NCBI RefSeq assembly: GCF_019578655.1
Contig: NC_063258.1
Location: forward strand, 5,935,283-5,999,282
Direction of reading: 5' to 3'
DNA: 64,000 nt
DNA from: Ricinus communis
Lineage: Eukaryota; Streptophyta; Magnoliopsida; Malpighiales; Euphorbiaceae
Shown: one piece after another, positions 31,918-44,570 of the stretch
Layout: every line of letters starts with the position of its first letter
Position numbering within the stretch: the stretch's first letter is position 1
Program-made: the position numbers and the translations under genes
The notes under the pieces: model-generated
The model's input: only the letters and a program-made list of their open reading frames with translations
The model's database searches: none
Told to the model about the DNA's origin: nothing

Positions 31918-34330
31918 ATGGATTCTTTTGAGGTTTTAGTTTCAGGATAGTGTTGGAATTCTTTTCAAGATGGGCTTGTAAAGAAAAAGGCTTTTACTTC
32001 TCGGTGTACATTGGCATTTTGTCTATAACGATATGAAATATATTGGTAGATATAATTTTACCAGTGCTTGCTATGTAAAAATGTTTGCAAGCTTGGCAGG
32101 CCTGAACCTATTTGTTATCTGATGTGCATTTTTTCCCTTGATTTACATGGGTATATAAGGTATAGTAGCTAAAGTGCTAAGCAGCAACGCAAATTCTGTA
32201 ATGCATGAGTCAGCTTACAGCCCTGATATTGTGTTTTTTTTTGGAGACTTTCCTTCTGTTAATGAAAATTTCTTTTGTAGTGAAGCAGGTAAATTGATGT
32301 TTTTACATATAACCTTCAGTTTGCAACTCTTTGCTATGCATTTATAAAAGCTACAGGAAATTCAGCTTTTCATTTTGTAAATTGTAAAGGGAAGGAGAAC
32401 TATTATTAGATCCTCCTTTTAAAAATTCTTCAATTTATCATTAAACAGAGATATCAATTGTAAAATGAAAGTTCCAAAACATTATCATATACCAAAAGTG
32501 AATGGACTATCTCACTAGGACATTTTAATGGATAAGCATGATTTGAAGATATGATATTCGTAATCTACTACCATGATAATATCATAATATATGCAAAAGT
32601 ATGAAGGGACATAAATTTACTGAAGAGTATCATATGATTAATATTGATTGAGTTTAATTTTATACTAATGTAATATAATTTAATAAAAAATACAAATAGG
32701 TGGTAATATATAGTGATAAATTTGTACGAAGAGTGAAAACATATGAGAGCGCTCCGTGAAAAAATTGTAAAAATATATAATAGGAGCCGATGGTAACTTT
32801 TAATATCTTTTTAATCTCTAATTTTATTATTATTTTTCACTTTGGTCTAAAATTGAAAAATCTTTTCAATTTGATATAATCTCTTATTAATTTTGTATTT
32901 AAAAATTCATGAATAAACTATATTTTATATTTGTATTCTACAGGAACTATAGATAAATAAATAAATAAAATGTCAGATGTAAATCATATAAGTTAAGGTA
33001 AAAGAAAGAAAAAAAAAAAAGAATAGTGTGGAACAAAATAGTAATAACAATATATTAATTTATATAAATAAATAGTAGTAGTATAAAGTTAAATTTATGT
33101 AAAAATAGGATACTAAAAAATTGAAAAAATAACTATTTTTACCGATGAAAGTACACCATCATACTAAACTAGCAATAAAATTCTATATGCATGGTTGATG
33201 TACATGAAAAATTTAAGTTTTATATTTCTTTTTATGCTAAATTAATACTCATTATCATTATTTAATTATACTAAGCTAATATAACTTTATTAATATATTA
33301 GTTGTAAATTTATCTTAATATACTGAATTAGAATTTTTAATCTCAATATTTTTGTCTATTATGTATATAAATTTGATGTAGTAAACTACCAACTAATATG
33401 TTATCATCTTATAAGACAATTAAATTAAGCTAATAAACATATGGGGTATGCATATTAGATGTATTCAAGTATGTTTTCTAATTTTTAATTATAATTATAT
33501 TATTTAAATAATTAATTATATGTGCACTAATTCTATACGATAGAAATGATGAGTTTTGGGTTTTCACTAATGGAGATAGATTTACAACAAACTTTTGTAT
33601 CTGCATCTTCTAAGACGAAATTTTTTTATTTTAATAAAATATTGATTTTCTTTTTATACATTTTATTCTTCTGCTATTTTATATTGTTTGCTTATTATTT
33701 TTTATTTTTTTCATAATTGCGTTTAAAAAATATTATTGTCTCGAATGAGGAAAAAGAGAAATTAAATTTGAAGAGTCTTTTCAAGAAAGAAAAGGAGAAA
33801 TGTGATGAACACTAATGAGTTTAATGCATCTGGTTCTTCTTCAATTCATGGACCTTCCAGTTTACTTTACTCTTTCATGGCAGATGTATTTATATGGAAT
33901 TTTATTCGCACCAAATAATTATGAAATTGAAGGTTTCAGAAATTTATAACTTCTTATGTGATACTAAGTTAAAGTTTTAATGTGGTTCTTACGAGGCTCG
34001 TAGTATTTCTTGTTAGGTAAATCAGTTGTCTAATTAGATGTTTGAAAAATACTTCTAATATATGTTTTTTGAGTTAGCAAAAATATACTTATAGTATATC
34101 TTTTTTGAGTTATTAATTTAGTAAAAGTATACTTATAATATATCTTTTTTCTATTTTAAATTTGTTATATGTTAATTTTATATTCAGTTAGTGAAATTAT
34201 ATTAAAAATATATTTATAATATACTATTTTAATAGTTATTTTTATTTTTTATATTCTAATTTTATATATATTTTAAGTATTCCAATAAATTTACTATTAA
34301 TATTTTAGTATGGTATAAGGACTGTTTGGA
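31918..34330. other. 3' flank of the ALP1-like gene and AT-rich intergenic DNA
   Basis: The first few hundred bases probably hold the 3' UTR. Beyond about 32400 the DNA is AT-rich with short local repeats, such as ATACTTATA(G/A)TATATCTTTTTTGAGTTA units at 34085-34150. Nothing gene-like was recognised. Confidence 0.45.
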
Positions 34331-34339
34331 GATAGGAAT

Positions 34340-35040
34340 GCAGGTACTTCTGTTGATGCCGATGATGATGGAAATAATGCAATTGAGAAAAATAATGAAA
34401 ATAAATTGTATTATTTTTTCAATAATTTTATATTTTAATTTTTCTTATATTTTTTTATTATTCTAATAAGATTTTATATATTTTTTAAACTTTGATCATA
34501 AGATTTTTGAAGGCAGTAATGTTGAAGGTGTTGATAATATTGGGAAGAATGTAATGGAGATAGATGATGATAAGTTGACGAGGTATAGAGTAATTATTTT
34601 CTTACATGAAAAGATATTGCTGAGATATTTATAGTATATCCGTTTCTTAGTTTTTTATTTATTTCAGTTTTGAAGATTATGTATATTTTAGAATATTAAA
34701 AAGAAAAAATAAGATAATGTTGAGAATTTAAATAAAAATGATGATGCAAAAGAAGATGATGATGGTGATGAAGAGACAAAAGATGACATGAACAAACTAA
34801 AGAGGATGATGGTGACGAAGAGGAGAAAAAGAATGATGATAATAATACGAGAGATGAAAATACTGAAGATGATGGAAAAAAGACATTATGGTGATGATTC
34901 AGATTCTAATAATGATAGTAAAAGACCTGATCGATATAATATTATCTTGAATAAAGGTAATATTGTTGTTGAATTGAGAAAAATAGTGGTAGTGGTGACA
35001 AGAAAGACAGAAAAAAATTAGAGGGGAAGGTGTTGTTCAA
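34340..35040 (+). other. Purine-rich GATGAT tract, possible decayed acidic coding sequence
   Basis: From about 34730 to 35020 the plus strand is dominated by GATGATGG, GAAGAT and AAAGA words. The frame rich in Asp and Glu reads NDDAKEDDDGDEETKDDMNK and then shifts into Lys/Met-rich noise. Earlier pieces (34345-34400, 34510-34580) have the same flavour (DADDDGNN, EIDDDKL). This could be the remnant of an acidic nuclear protein gene or a simple repeat; no family is recognisable. Confidence 0.3.
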
Positions 35041-35937
35041 AATATTTGAAAAACTAAAGTAGATGATAATAATGTTGATAATTATGCTTATCTTTTTCTC
35101 ACGTGTTTTTTGTTAATTAGTTTATATATTTTTATTAATTTTGTTAATTATTTTATTTATTAATGTATTGATATTTTATTTTAATACAAGAGTCTTGAAG
35201 TCCAGTAGGAGAAAATAAGTATTCTACCTATATTTTTTTTAATTTTTTTATAAATAAGTGACTAAAATACAATTTTAATTGACTTTACTTATAAAATTAA
35301 TTAAAATTCATAAATATATATCAAAAAATTATTATTTTTATTTATTTTTTAAACATTTTTCATGATATTTTTATTATATATTGAGTTATGGTCATTGCCC
35401 AAAACTGTGTATATTTTATACGGTGTATTAGCTTTGAAATTTTTTTCTCTCTTTAACGACCTATTTTCGCTCAATCTTTCCTTAAAATATGTTTAAGGAA
35501 TTATATCTCATTTGAAGAGAATACAAAAGCTCAGGGAATATATGAATAGAAAAAGGAATAGATATATATTCCTAATGAAAAATGTTTGAAAACCACATCT
35601 ATAGCGATAAGGACTTGAGTTGCGAGAGAAAGGCTTGGAAGATTAAAAGAGATGTATATATTAATATAATAAATTGATTTGTATTTAAATATTTTCTATA
35701 ATTTTTATGACTAATATGATATCAAAGAATTAAGGGTAATTATTATGGTGTTAATTATTAAATCAATTGGGAATAAACAATAAAAGGAAGTACTTACCCT
35801 TGTTAGACTTTTAAACCAAGAGTTTGGAATATAAACGTTTAATTGAATGTTTCTGAAGGATTTTAAATTGAATTTTTTTAAAGGACTTGGATGGGCAATA
35901 TGTGTTGTGAATATGATTATAGAAATGTTTTTAGTAG
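35041..35937. other. AT-rich stretch, nothing recognised
   Basis: No reading frame or bounded repeat of note up to the Athila 5' LTR. Confidence 0.45.
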
Positions 35938-35970
35938 GAAATAGACTCATTTTACAAGAAAATTTAATAG

Positions 35971-36009
<39 letters not shown>

Positions 36010-37217
36010 AGGTCTTTTAGTAGTTTATTGGTATGTTTTATATACATAAAATGTGAAAATATATGCTTATTACCTCACTTTAGCCTTATTGTCTAATTTG
36101 ATGTGTTAATAACCAAAAATGGAAAATATGAGCTAAATATACATAAATGGGCTTAAATTGGACTGATGTTGCTGAGTTTCAGAATAAAGACAAGTGAACT
36201 ATTAATTTCACAAACCTAGCCGAAAAATACAAGGCCCAGAATAGGAAATTAATTAGTTATTATATAATTATGGATAATTATTTTTAAGTTGTTTATTTTA
36301 TTTAGGATCGTTAGGTGATAACTGTTAGAGATGTTGTGCTTAGAGAAAGATTATGCAAAAATAGTAGTGGAGATAAATTAAACAAGAGGAGTTCAGCCGG
36401 CACTTGCCTGTTATTCTTCTCTCTAAAATTCTCTATAGTTCATCTTCCAAAAACACTTTAGTTAGTTTTTATATAACTCTTTAGAGATCTAAGAAGATTT
36501 TCAAGAAGTAGAGAGTGAGGATCAATCATCTTCATACCTTGAATTTTTAGATTTTGAGGAAGCTTTAATTTTCAGCTTTAATTTTATATCTTTCTATTTA
36601 ATTACAATGACCATCGATTAAATATATCAGACTAATTTTCATAAGTGTTTAATTTAGCTTTTTACATATGTACAAACCTTATTTATTTATGAGTTTAATG
36701 AATAATTTCTTTACCTTCATAACTTTATTATTTGCATCTATTATTGTTGGTTGACCACCATATCAATTTAATAACAATATTTGTTATGAAAATCTTTAGT
36801 TTGTATTAGAGATACCATCTTTCCTTTAATATATATTGGTATAAGAATCTAGGTTACATTATTAGTTTGAGTGACTTAGGAAAAAGGGACATCACCATCT
36901 CATCTATTAGATTTGGAACTTAAGGGAAAATAAGGAATTACTAAATATTGGCTAGACTAAATACTATTTTATCATATAGTTTATATTAATCATTCCATTT
37001 GCATATTTAATTTATAGTTTATTTAATTTCTTTTATAAACCTTAAACTATTCTCAAAATATTAGCTTAGAGTGTTTAGATTTATTTTTAGTATTTTTATA
37101 TGATAGTTAGTCTTTATAGTATATGCTCTACAATTCCTTATGAGATCGACCTTGTAGTGAACTTGCTCGTACTATCATTCGCTTCGTACACTTGCGAGCA
37201 CTAAGTTTGAGACATCA
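35938..37217 (+). repeat. Athila-type element 5' LTR
   Basis: Collinear with the scattered 3' LTR pieces at 45932-46200, 46282-46316, 62131-62480 and 63088-63948. The start is degraded (ATAGACTCAT where the 3' copies have TGATAGACTCAT), so the left edge is approximate. It has a long (TA)n run at 35974-36006, then AAGGTCTTTTAGTAGTTTAT. It ends GAGACATCA, six bases before the PBS. Divergence from the 3' LTR is around one base in ten in the part I compared, indicating an old insertion. Confidence 0.88.
35974..36006. repeat. (TA)n microsatellite in the Athila 5' LTR
   Basis: An almost pure TA run about 35 bases into the LTR. The equivalent tract of the 3' LTR is where the pararetrovirus block is inserted. 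Confidence 0.95.
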
Positions 37218-37223
37218 AGTTTT

Positions 37224-37238
37224 TGGCGCCATTGCCGG
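37224..37238 (+). other. Athila primer-binding site (tRNA-Asp type)
   Basis: TGGCGCCATTGCCGG lies six bases after the LTR end. It is one base off the TGGCGCCGTTGCCGG site typical of Athila/Tat elements. Confidence 0.9.
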
Positions 37239-37448
37239 ATAACCATGTCAATATTATATTGATTAATTGTCAAGTTTTGTTCTTGTGTTTTTGTATGTTT
37301 CTTATTTAGTGCCTTTGTTTAGTTTTTAAATTTTATTTTTAAATTTTTAGATCTGAAAATTTTCTTTTGATTTTGTATGCCTAGTAGGAAAACAAGATTA
37401 GGTGATTCATCAACTTAAAATCTCTACAACTTGAGATCAGTTGTTAAA

Positions 37449-38640
37449 ATGGCAGAAGAGGACCAAGAAGTAGAGAGTGAGTTTGTACCTCCAAAACTAG
37501 GAGAAGAAGAAGAATCTGAAAAAAAAGCTAGAAGAAGGATTTGAAGAAGAGGTTGAAATAATAGCTAATGACCAAAGAAAAGTAGCAACTGAAAGGCAAA
37601 TGGCCATGAAGGATTATGCTCAGCCTATAATTGGTAACACTACTTCATGCATAGTTCTAGGTGATGCATCTAAAAATTATTATGTACTTAAGAACATCCA
37701 TTTTAATATGCTCCTTTCATTCTATGGTATGCCTAGTGAAGATGCATTGACATTTATTAGAAAATTTTATGTTATATTTCCATTATCTGGACTAAATGAG
37801 GACCAATTAAGGATGATATATTTTCCTTACTCATTGAAAGAGAAAACAAAGCCTTGGTTGATGACCTTGCCTCCTAATTCTTTGAGAAATTAGGATGGAG
37901 TATATAAAAAATTTATAAGTAAATTTTACTCACATCAAGACCAAAGAGTTAAAGACTTAAATTTCTAACTTCTATAAAAAGAATACTGAATCCTTTCATG
38001 AAATATGGGATCGCTTCAAGTCACTTTTATTGCAATGCCCACATCATGAATTACCTACTTCTTGTAACTAACCAATCATTCTATGATGCTTTAACACAAC
38101 AATATTAATATATGGTTGATAATACAGTTAGGGGTGCTATGTTAGAAAAAACTGTTAATGAGGTTTATGACATTTTTAAGACAGTAGGAGCCAGTTTGCA
38201 ACAAAAGAATGTGAGGACAAAAAGAATAGGAGTGAATGAAGTTATGTCTAATAATGAGATGACTATGTAAATAGCTGAATTAACTAAACAAGTTAAAATA
38301 TTGCTTTAACTAAGAATGTACCAGACAATGAGATTTGTGGAATATATGGTGTTTATGGTTATGGTGGTAATGTTTGCTCATCTTATGAGAACTATGCAGG
38401 AAATGATTATGAACAAGTTAACTTGATGGGATCTTATTAGCCTAGGCAACCGAGGAATAATCTGTATTCCAACACTTATAATCCAGGTTGGAGGAACCAA
38501 TCAAATTTTTTCCGAAGAAATAATGACCACAACCCACCACAGTTATTGGGGAACCAAAATCATCCCCAATATCAAAACCAAGAGCCTTAATAGCCAAGAA
38601 ATCACCATTCAAAAATCAAGGACAAGCTCCTAAAAAAAAC
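37449..38640 (+). pseudogene. Athila gag, broken
   Basis: Starts MAEEDQEVESEFVPP at 37449, then shifts frame near 37530. The retrotransposon gag domain follows: IHFNMLLSFYGMPSEDAL, FPLSGLNEDQLRMIYFPYSL and KTKPWLMTLPPNSL. Later pieces in several frames include FHEIWDRFKSLLLQCPHH and the Athila-characteristic SNTYNPGWRNQSNF at about 38468. At least five stops or shifts occur. Capsid-like role in the original element is known from the family; this copy is dead. Confidence 0.88.
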
Positions 38641-39260
38641 CAAGCTTAAAGGAAACACTCCAATATTTTATGACAGCTACCCATGATAGAATGGAGAGGA
38701 ATGCAAAGAAAACTGAATCCATTGAAGATTCAATGAAGCGATTGAAAACTCAAATTGGGCAAGTTGCTGAAGCTGAACAAGAAAACAAAAAAGGAAAATT
38801 GCCAAGTCAACCTGAGCAAGTTAAAGCTATCACTATTCTAAAGGATATCGAGTTATTTGATAATAATATTGAAACCATAATTGAGATAGATTCTTCTTAT
38901 GCAGGTACATCAAAAGAAGATATATTCATTGATGTGAAAATAATTGAAGGAGGTATACAAAAAGAAGGAAGAGTAGCCCAATGTTGGGAAAAAGAAGAAA
39001 GATGATGAGTTGTTTCTAGGACCTGAGTTTCATAAGACGGCTGAGCCTTACAAGCCTCCTGTTATATTTTCTAACAAATTGAAAGAAAGTAAGCATGATA
39101 AGCAATTCTCTGACATCTTTGATATGCTTTTTAAAGTTAACATTAATTTATCTTTATTGGATGTTATTAGAAGTATGTCAGCTTATGTCAAGTTCTTTAA
39201 GGAGCTTAATTCCAACAAAAGGAGATATGAAAATAATGAGAAAGTTAGGTATTTGACATA
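38641..39260 (+). pseudogene. Athila gag-pol linker; protease missing
   Basis: The frame 38670-39005 is a coiled-coil-like Lys/Glu-rich gag tail (SMKRLKTQIGQVAEAEQ). The frame 39010-39261 has the conserved linker PYKPPVIFSNKLKESKHDKQ and SAYVKFFKELNSNKRR. In family members an aspartic protease follows. Here the sequence passes within about 20 bases to a remnant of the RT N-terminus, so the protease region appears deleted. Confidence 0.8.
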
Positions 39261-39269
39261 GGAAAGTCA

Positions 39270-40430
39270 GGTATTACAGTTGTTAAAAATGAAAAAGGGA
39301 GTTAGTTCCCACAAGAATGATTATATGGTGAAGAATGTGTATTTGACCATAGGAAGCTAAACATTGCAATAAAGAAGGATTATTTTTTCCTCCCTTTTAT
39401 TGATCAAATTTTAGAACATTAAGCAGGATATGGATTTTATTATTTTCTTAATGGACTTTCAGGCTATTATCAAGTACCCATTGCACCTGAAGATCAAGAG
39501 AAGACAACTTTCACATGTCTTTTTGGAACTTTTGCATTTAGAAGGATATTGTTTAGACTTTGCAACACACCTGCAACATTTCAGGGATGTATACTTTCTA
39601 TTTTCTCTGATATATTAGAAGAGTGCATCGAGTTATTTATGGATGATTTTTCAGTTTTGGCTCCTCATTTGATGCATGTCTAAGTAATTTAACTCGTGTG
39701 CTTGAAAGATGCATTAAGTGTAATTTGACATTAAGTTGGAAAAAGAGTCATTTTATGGTTAAAAATAGTATTGTGCTAAGACATGTGGTTTTTAATAAGG
39801 GTATTGAAGTCAACAAGGCAAAGATTAATTTAATTACTAAATTACCCTCGCCTACTTCAGTAAAGGGCAATATAAGTTTTCTTGGCTATGCATGATTTTA
39901 TAGGCATTTTATTAAAGAATTTTATAAAATTGCTGGCCCTTTAACTCAGTTGCTGGCTAAGGATGTTGACTTTATTTTGATTATGCATGCATTTATGCTT
40001 TTAATACTTCGAAAGAAAAATTGACTAGTGCACCTATTATTATGGCACCTGATTGGTCCATTCCCTTCGAAATAATGTGTAATGCATCTAATTATGCTAT
40101 AGAAGCAGTTCTAAGTCAAAGAGTTTATAAAGCTTTAAATGTCATATATTATGCTAACAAAACTCTTGATGGTGTCCAAATGAATTATTCAACAACTTTC
40201 TAGCTATTATGTTTTCATTAAACAAATTTAAATCTTACTTAGTAGGATCTATAGTTATTGAGCATTCAGATCATGCAACTTTGAGATATCTTTTAACTAA
40301 GCCTAATGTTAAACATGAGCTTATTAGGTGGGTGCTCTTATTACAAGAATTTAATATAGAAATAAAAGATAAAAAGAGTAGTGAAATGTGGTTATTGATC
40401 ACCTTTCTAGGTTGATTTTCAATAATCTTG
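39270..40430 (+). pseudogene. Athila reverse transcriptase and RNase H, broken
   Basis: RT pieces in alternating frames: YFLNGLSGYYQVPIAPEDQE (about 39437), TFTCLFGTFAFRRILF, then the active site FMDDFSVF near 39640, RCIKCNLTLSWKKSHFM, and the connection KGNISFLGYA. RNase H follows at about 40021-40410: PIIMAPDWSIPFEIMCNAS, VIYYANKTLDGVQMNY, FKSYLVGSIVIEHSDHATLR and ELIRWVLLLQEFNIEIKD. The first RNase H Asp is replaced (MCNAS where MCDAS is usual). Several stops are present. Confidence 0.88.
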
Positions 40431-40509
40431 GTTCTAAAAAAGTAATTAATGAGACCTTTTCTGGTTAACAATTATTTGTTGTAAATCATGAGCCATGGTA
40501 TGCTGACAT

Positions 40510-41735
40510 TGTAAATTACTTGGTTTGTGATATCATGAGACCTGATTTAACGTGGCAAGAAAAGAAAAGATTTTTATCTGTTTGTAGGCATTGTTGGAAT
40601 AACCCTTATTTGTTCAAACATTATTCGGATCAAATAATTAGAAGATATATTCCTGAGGATGAGCAACAAAGTATTCTTGCTTTTTGCCATAAGATGCATT
40701 ATGGAGGTCATTTTGGTGGTAAGAAAACAACCTACAAAGTTCTTCAATTTAGGTTTCTTTTGGCCTTCATTATTTAAAGATACTCATATTTTTTGTGCTA
40801 AATGTGATAGAGGCCAAAGAATTGGAAACATTAGTAAAAGGAAGGAAACACTTTAAACTTTTAATCTTGTGGTTGAATTGTTTGATGCGTGGGGCATTGA
40901 TTTTATAGGAATTTTTCCACCTTCTCATGATTATGAATATATACTTGTTGTTGTTGACTATATATCTAAATGGGTAGAACCAATTGCTACCGGAACTAAT
41001 GATGCTAATATTGTATGCAAATTTGTAAAGGCAAATATTTTTAGCAAGTTTGGAAAACCTAGAGTAATCATTAGTGATAAGGGAGTACATTTTGCAACAA
41101 GGCATTTGGCGTCTTACTTAAGAAATATGGAATAATTCCTAGAGTTGCAATTTCTTATGACCCACAAATATCAGGATAAGTGGAAGTAAGCAATAGGCAA
41201 ATTAAGTCAGTTCTTGAAAAATTAGTGCGCCCATTTAGAAAGGATTTGAATGTACAGTTGAACAATGCCTTTGAGCATATTGCATAGCTTATAAGATACC
41301 GATTAGAATGAGTCCTTATATACTAGTTTAAGGCAAGGCTTGCTAGTTGCTAGTTGAATTAGAACATAAAGCCTATTAGCTTATTAAAGAGCTTAATATG
41401 GACTTAACCAAGATAAGAGAAGAGTGCATATTGCACTTAAACGAGTTAAAAGAAATACGCAGTGAGGCATATGAGAATGCCAAACTATACAAAGAAAGGA
41501 CTAAGAGGCAACACGCCAAGAACTTGTCATTAGGATGAAAGTTTTATTATTTAACTCGCGTTTTACATTTTTTCCAAGAAAGCTTAGATCAAGATGGAAT
41601 GACCCATTTGAAGTAGTAACGGTATTTCCCTATAATGCGGTAGAATTATGCAATAATAAAACGTAAGAGCAATTCAAAGTAAATGGTCGTCGTTTAAAGC
41701 CATTTTATGAAGAATTAGCCTATAGACATTAAGTG
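40510..41735 (+). pseudogene. Athila integrase, broken
   Basis: The HHCC zinc region is visible: FCHKMHYGGHFGGKKTTY then FCAKCDRGQR near 40797. The core has [48 protein letters not shown], and the Glu region VEVSNRQIKSVLEK at about 41180, preceded by a stop in SG-VEVSN. A C-terminal tail [19 protein letters not shown] and FKVNGRRLKPFYEEL ends near 41730. Confidence 0.88.
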
Positions 41736-42640
41736 GAGTGCATTGATGCACCACCAACTTGAGCTCAACTTGACAGTGTCTAGCTATAGACAATAAATTT
41801 AGCACTTGTATATTACATTTTTAGTATTTTAATATCTTATGCTTTAAATTTTAATTATACAATATTTTTACTTTTGGTTTTAGGAACTTATAAGAGATTC
41901 CAGAATCATAGCACCTAAATGGATCATCAAGTATAAAAGAAGGATCCTTATGTGGTAACATTAAATTTACTAGTCAATATTGTGCTTCAAATATTCATTG
42001 AATTTTATGTATTGCATGAATATTATATATTCATAATATATGCTCCATAATTGCTAATTATATAGAATATAACTGTCTAGAATTATTTAGGACTAGGATT
42101 TATATTTCCTTATAGGATTAGGACAAGCAATTAAGGAGAAAATAAGAATTTTAATTCCTAAAGACTTCGTTGCCTAGAATTCATGATTATTAAGAGCTAT
42201 GAGAAGAAAAGAAATTTTTAAAGTAGTTCTTAATAAGGTGTCAAGAAGGAGGTTAATTCTTCATCGTCTTCACCACCATCAAATCACTCTACACCAAAAT
42301 TCAAGCCACTAAGCTAAGACTCGCCTTTAGAAAATTTCAAAAAAATTAAAAGGCATCTACACCATTCCCTTCACCATCAATTCCAATTAGTTTGCTTGTC
42401 TTTAGTTCAAATTTATTTTTATTTTTAGTCATCTTAGTTAGGATTTATATTTTTAAATTTTGTTGATTTTATTTAAGTCAGTAATAAAATTTAATTTTTA
42501 GTTCAATTTACCTAATTTCTTTAGTTAAAGTTAGTTTATTTATATGTTTAAAAAATTTATGGTACCTTAATTATATAATTAACATTAATTTATAATCCTT
42601 GAAAATATATAAGTTAATTAGAAATCGTTTGAGAATTACT
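41736..42640. other. Athila internal non-coding stretch
   Basis: AT-rich, with no frame resembling a protein, between integrase and the downstream ORF. Families of this type usually carry a non-coding spacer here. Confidence 0.5.
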
Positions 42641-42644
42641 TATT

Positions 42645-43035
42645 AAATTTTGGGAGCGAGCTATATTGTGGTAGTGAAAATTTTGCACGGGCCCGTAGTA
42701 GAGGCATGACAGAAACATCACGAGCCCGTAGAAGAGAAATAGCACCCAGTAGTAGTAAGAGCCGCGAGCTGCGGAAGCCTCCACGACCAGGTCAGACATA
42801 GCAAGTAGTAGGGCGTGCATCCTCCGCAAGGGCGAAGTAGCCGCGAGGTGCGGGCCGCTCGATGCACCAGCACGAGGCGCAGCAGCTCCAGCGAGCTAGG
42901 CATGCGCGACATGATTAGAATTGAAGACATTGGCAGTGAGGCACGAAACCTGCACAGCGGGACGCAGAGAAACCAACGAGCAAGGCAACATCTGCTACCT
43001 CACAAGGAGCTGCCAAGCATGAATGACGCTGATGC
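42645..43035. other. GC-rich island in the Athila spacer, possible captured sequence
   Basis: GC content rises sharply relative to the flanks, with words such as GAGCCGCGAGCTGCGG and AGCAGCTCCAGCGAGC. The plus strand has Arg/Ala-rich frames broken by stops; the minus strand has two open frames. No domain is recognisable on either strand. Confidence 0.5.
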
Positions 43036-43186
43036 AAGGAAAATATTTAATTTTTTTATTAAATTAATTTCTAAGTATATTTAAAATATAAAAGTAAAAA
43101 AATAAAAAAGAATTTAATTTAATACACAATGAATAAGTCATTTATTTTAACTAAAATACTACACCCCTAAAACCTTAACCCTCCTT

Positions 43187-43240
43187 TATAAATACATCTC
43201 TCTCTCTCTCTCATCATTCTTCTTCATTAATATAAAACTC
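43187..43240 (+). promoter_or_regulatory. Candidate internal promoter of the Athila downstream ORF
   Basis: TATAAATA at 43187-43194 is followed by a (CT)n tract at 43199-43220 and a CT-rich leader up to the ATG at 43364. This arrangement looks like a plant promoter and 5' UTR serving a separate transcript. No experimental support is available here. Confidence 0.4.
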
Positions 43241-43363
43241 AAGCTTTCTCTCTCCTCATTTTACCGTCTCTCTCTTCATAAATCTACACTTTTCTCTCAA
43301 GTTCTAAAGGTTTCTCAATCATAGTCAATATTAAACCCTCTATACATCTCGAAAAGAAAACTA

Positions 43364-44570
43364 ATGGCCCCAAAGACAAGAAAGGAAAGACAAAAGGCAA
43401 GGAAGTAGCTTCAAGCACTAATGAAGAAGAACCAAGCTTAATGGCCATCTATAGAGCCCCCTTTGACATCTACACTCATAAGGAAGGTAATAGATTCTTA
43501 AGCCTTGGCACAAGAGAGCAGGTCCATATAAGTTCTTGGATGTCCCTACACTTATTAAATTAAATATTTTTAAGAGAATGATGATCCTTTTGGATAGATT
43601 AGGTGAGAAGGATTTTGCTTTTAGAGCACTACCATCATATAATGAATTGAATCTAGAGTTTTTCACAACTCTACATTACAATCCTTCCAATGACAAGGAG
43701 ATTAAGGTCAGGTTATTTGGGCACAATTATACTATTACTGGTAATACTATTGTTTCAAAGAATTACTATTACTTGTAATACTATTATGCAAGCCTTAGGA
43801 TTGAAGAAGGGAGGTATACGTGAGCAACACCATAAGTTTGAAATTGACAAGTTTTGAAAGAAACTAACGGGTCAAGATAAACATAATGTGAATAACATGC
43901 CAAATAATATCTTCCATGATCATTGTTATTTGCTTATTTTAAAGTTTTGTGTGGAAGTATATTTGGTAGAAAAGAGACAAGCAAGGTGACAAAAAAAGAG
44001 CTAAATTTTTTGTGCTGCTTAGACAACCATACAAATTTATATCCTTGGTATCTTTTATTATGCAAAGCTTATTGAAGACACCGGCTAGACCCAAAAATTG
44101 TATTGGTTTAGGCATTATCATTACGAGTCTAGCTATTCACCTTTGTGCCTTTGATTCAAAGCATTCCCCATTTGAAGAACTACCATCTTTAGGAAATTTT
44201 GATATTAATGCTTCAGTGAGAGCTAATTTGCTTAATTGCCATAGTGGCCAATATCTTTTAAGTCGAGATCAAGTGGAGGAGGTAGCACTAGTGCGGTTAG
44301 AGATAAGCCACTAAGAGAGGAAAAGGAAGAGGAATTGGATAATGAAGGAAGTAAAGAGTAAGAATAAGGTATTCAAGGTTGGCACCAAGTATTAAACCAA
44401 TTGAAAACAATAAACACCAACCTTAACCAAAAGCTCGACGTATTTGATTCTTGCTTGACTAATATAGAGATGAGTCAATACCGACAAGCATACAAGCTAG
44501 ATTAGTATTTCGAATCGGTTGACTTTGATGATCTATCACCACCATCATTCCCACCTCATCATTGATTTTA
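43364..44570 (+). pseudogene. Athila ORF-1-like (env-position) gene, broken
   Basis: MAPKTRKERQKARK from 43364 stops after 14 codons. Other frames then give KFLDVPTLIKLNIFKRMMIL, DRLGEKDFAFRALPSYNELN and LRQPYKFISLVSFIMQSLLK. The order and the phrases about a polypeptide with LDxL-type and FLxTL-type blocks resemble the ATHILA ORF-1 family, which sits between integrase and the 3' LTR. The role of this protein is not established; it is often called env-like only from its position. Multiple stops and frame changes make it a pseudogene. Confidence 0.7.

Noticed and set aside
42614..42930. Minus-strand frames across the GC-rich island
   Set aside because: GC-rich sequence has few stops by chance; no motif supports translation.
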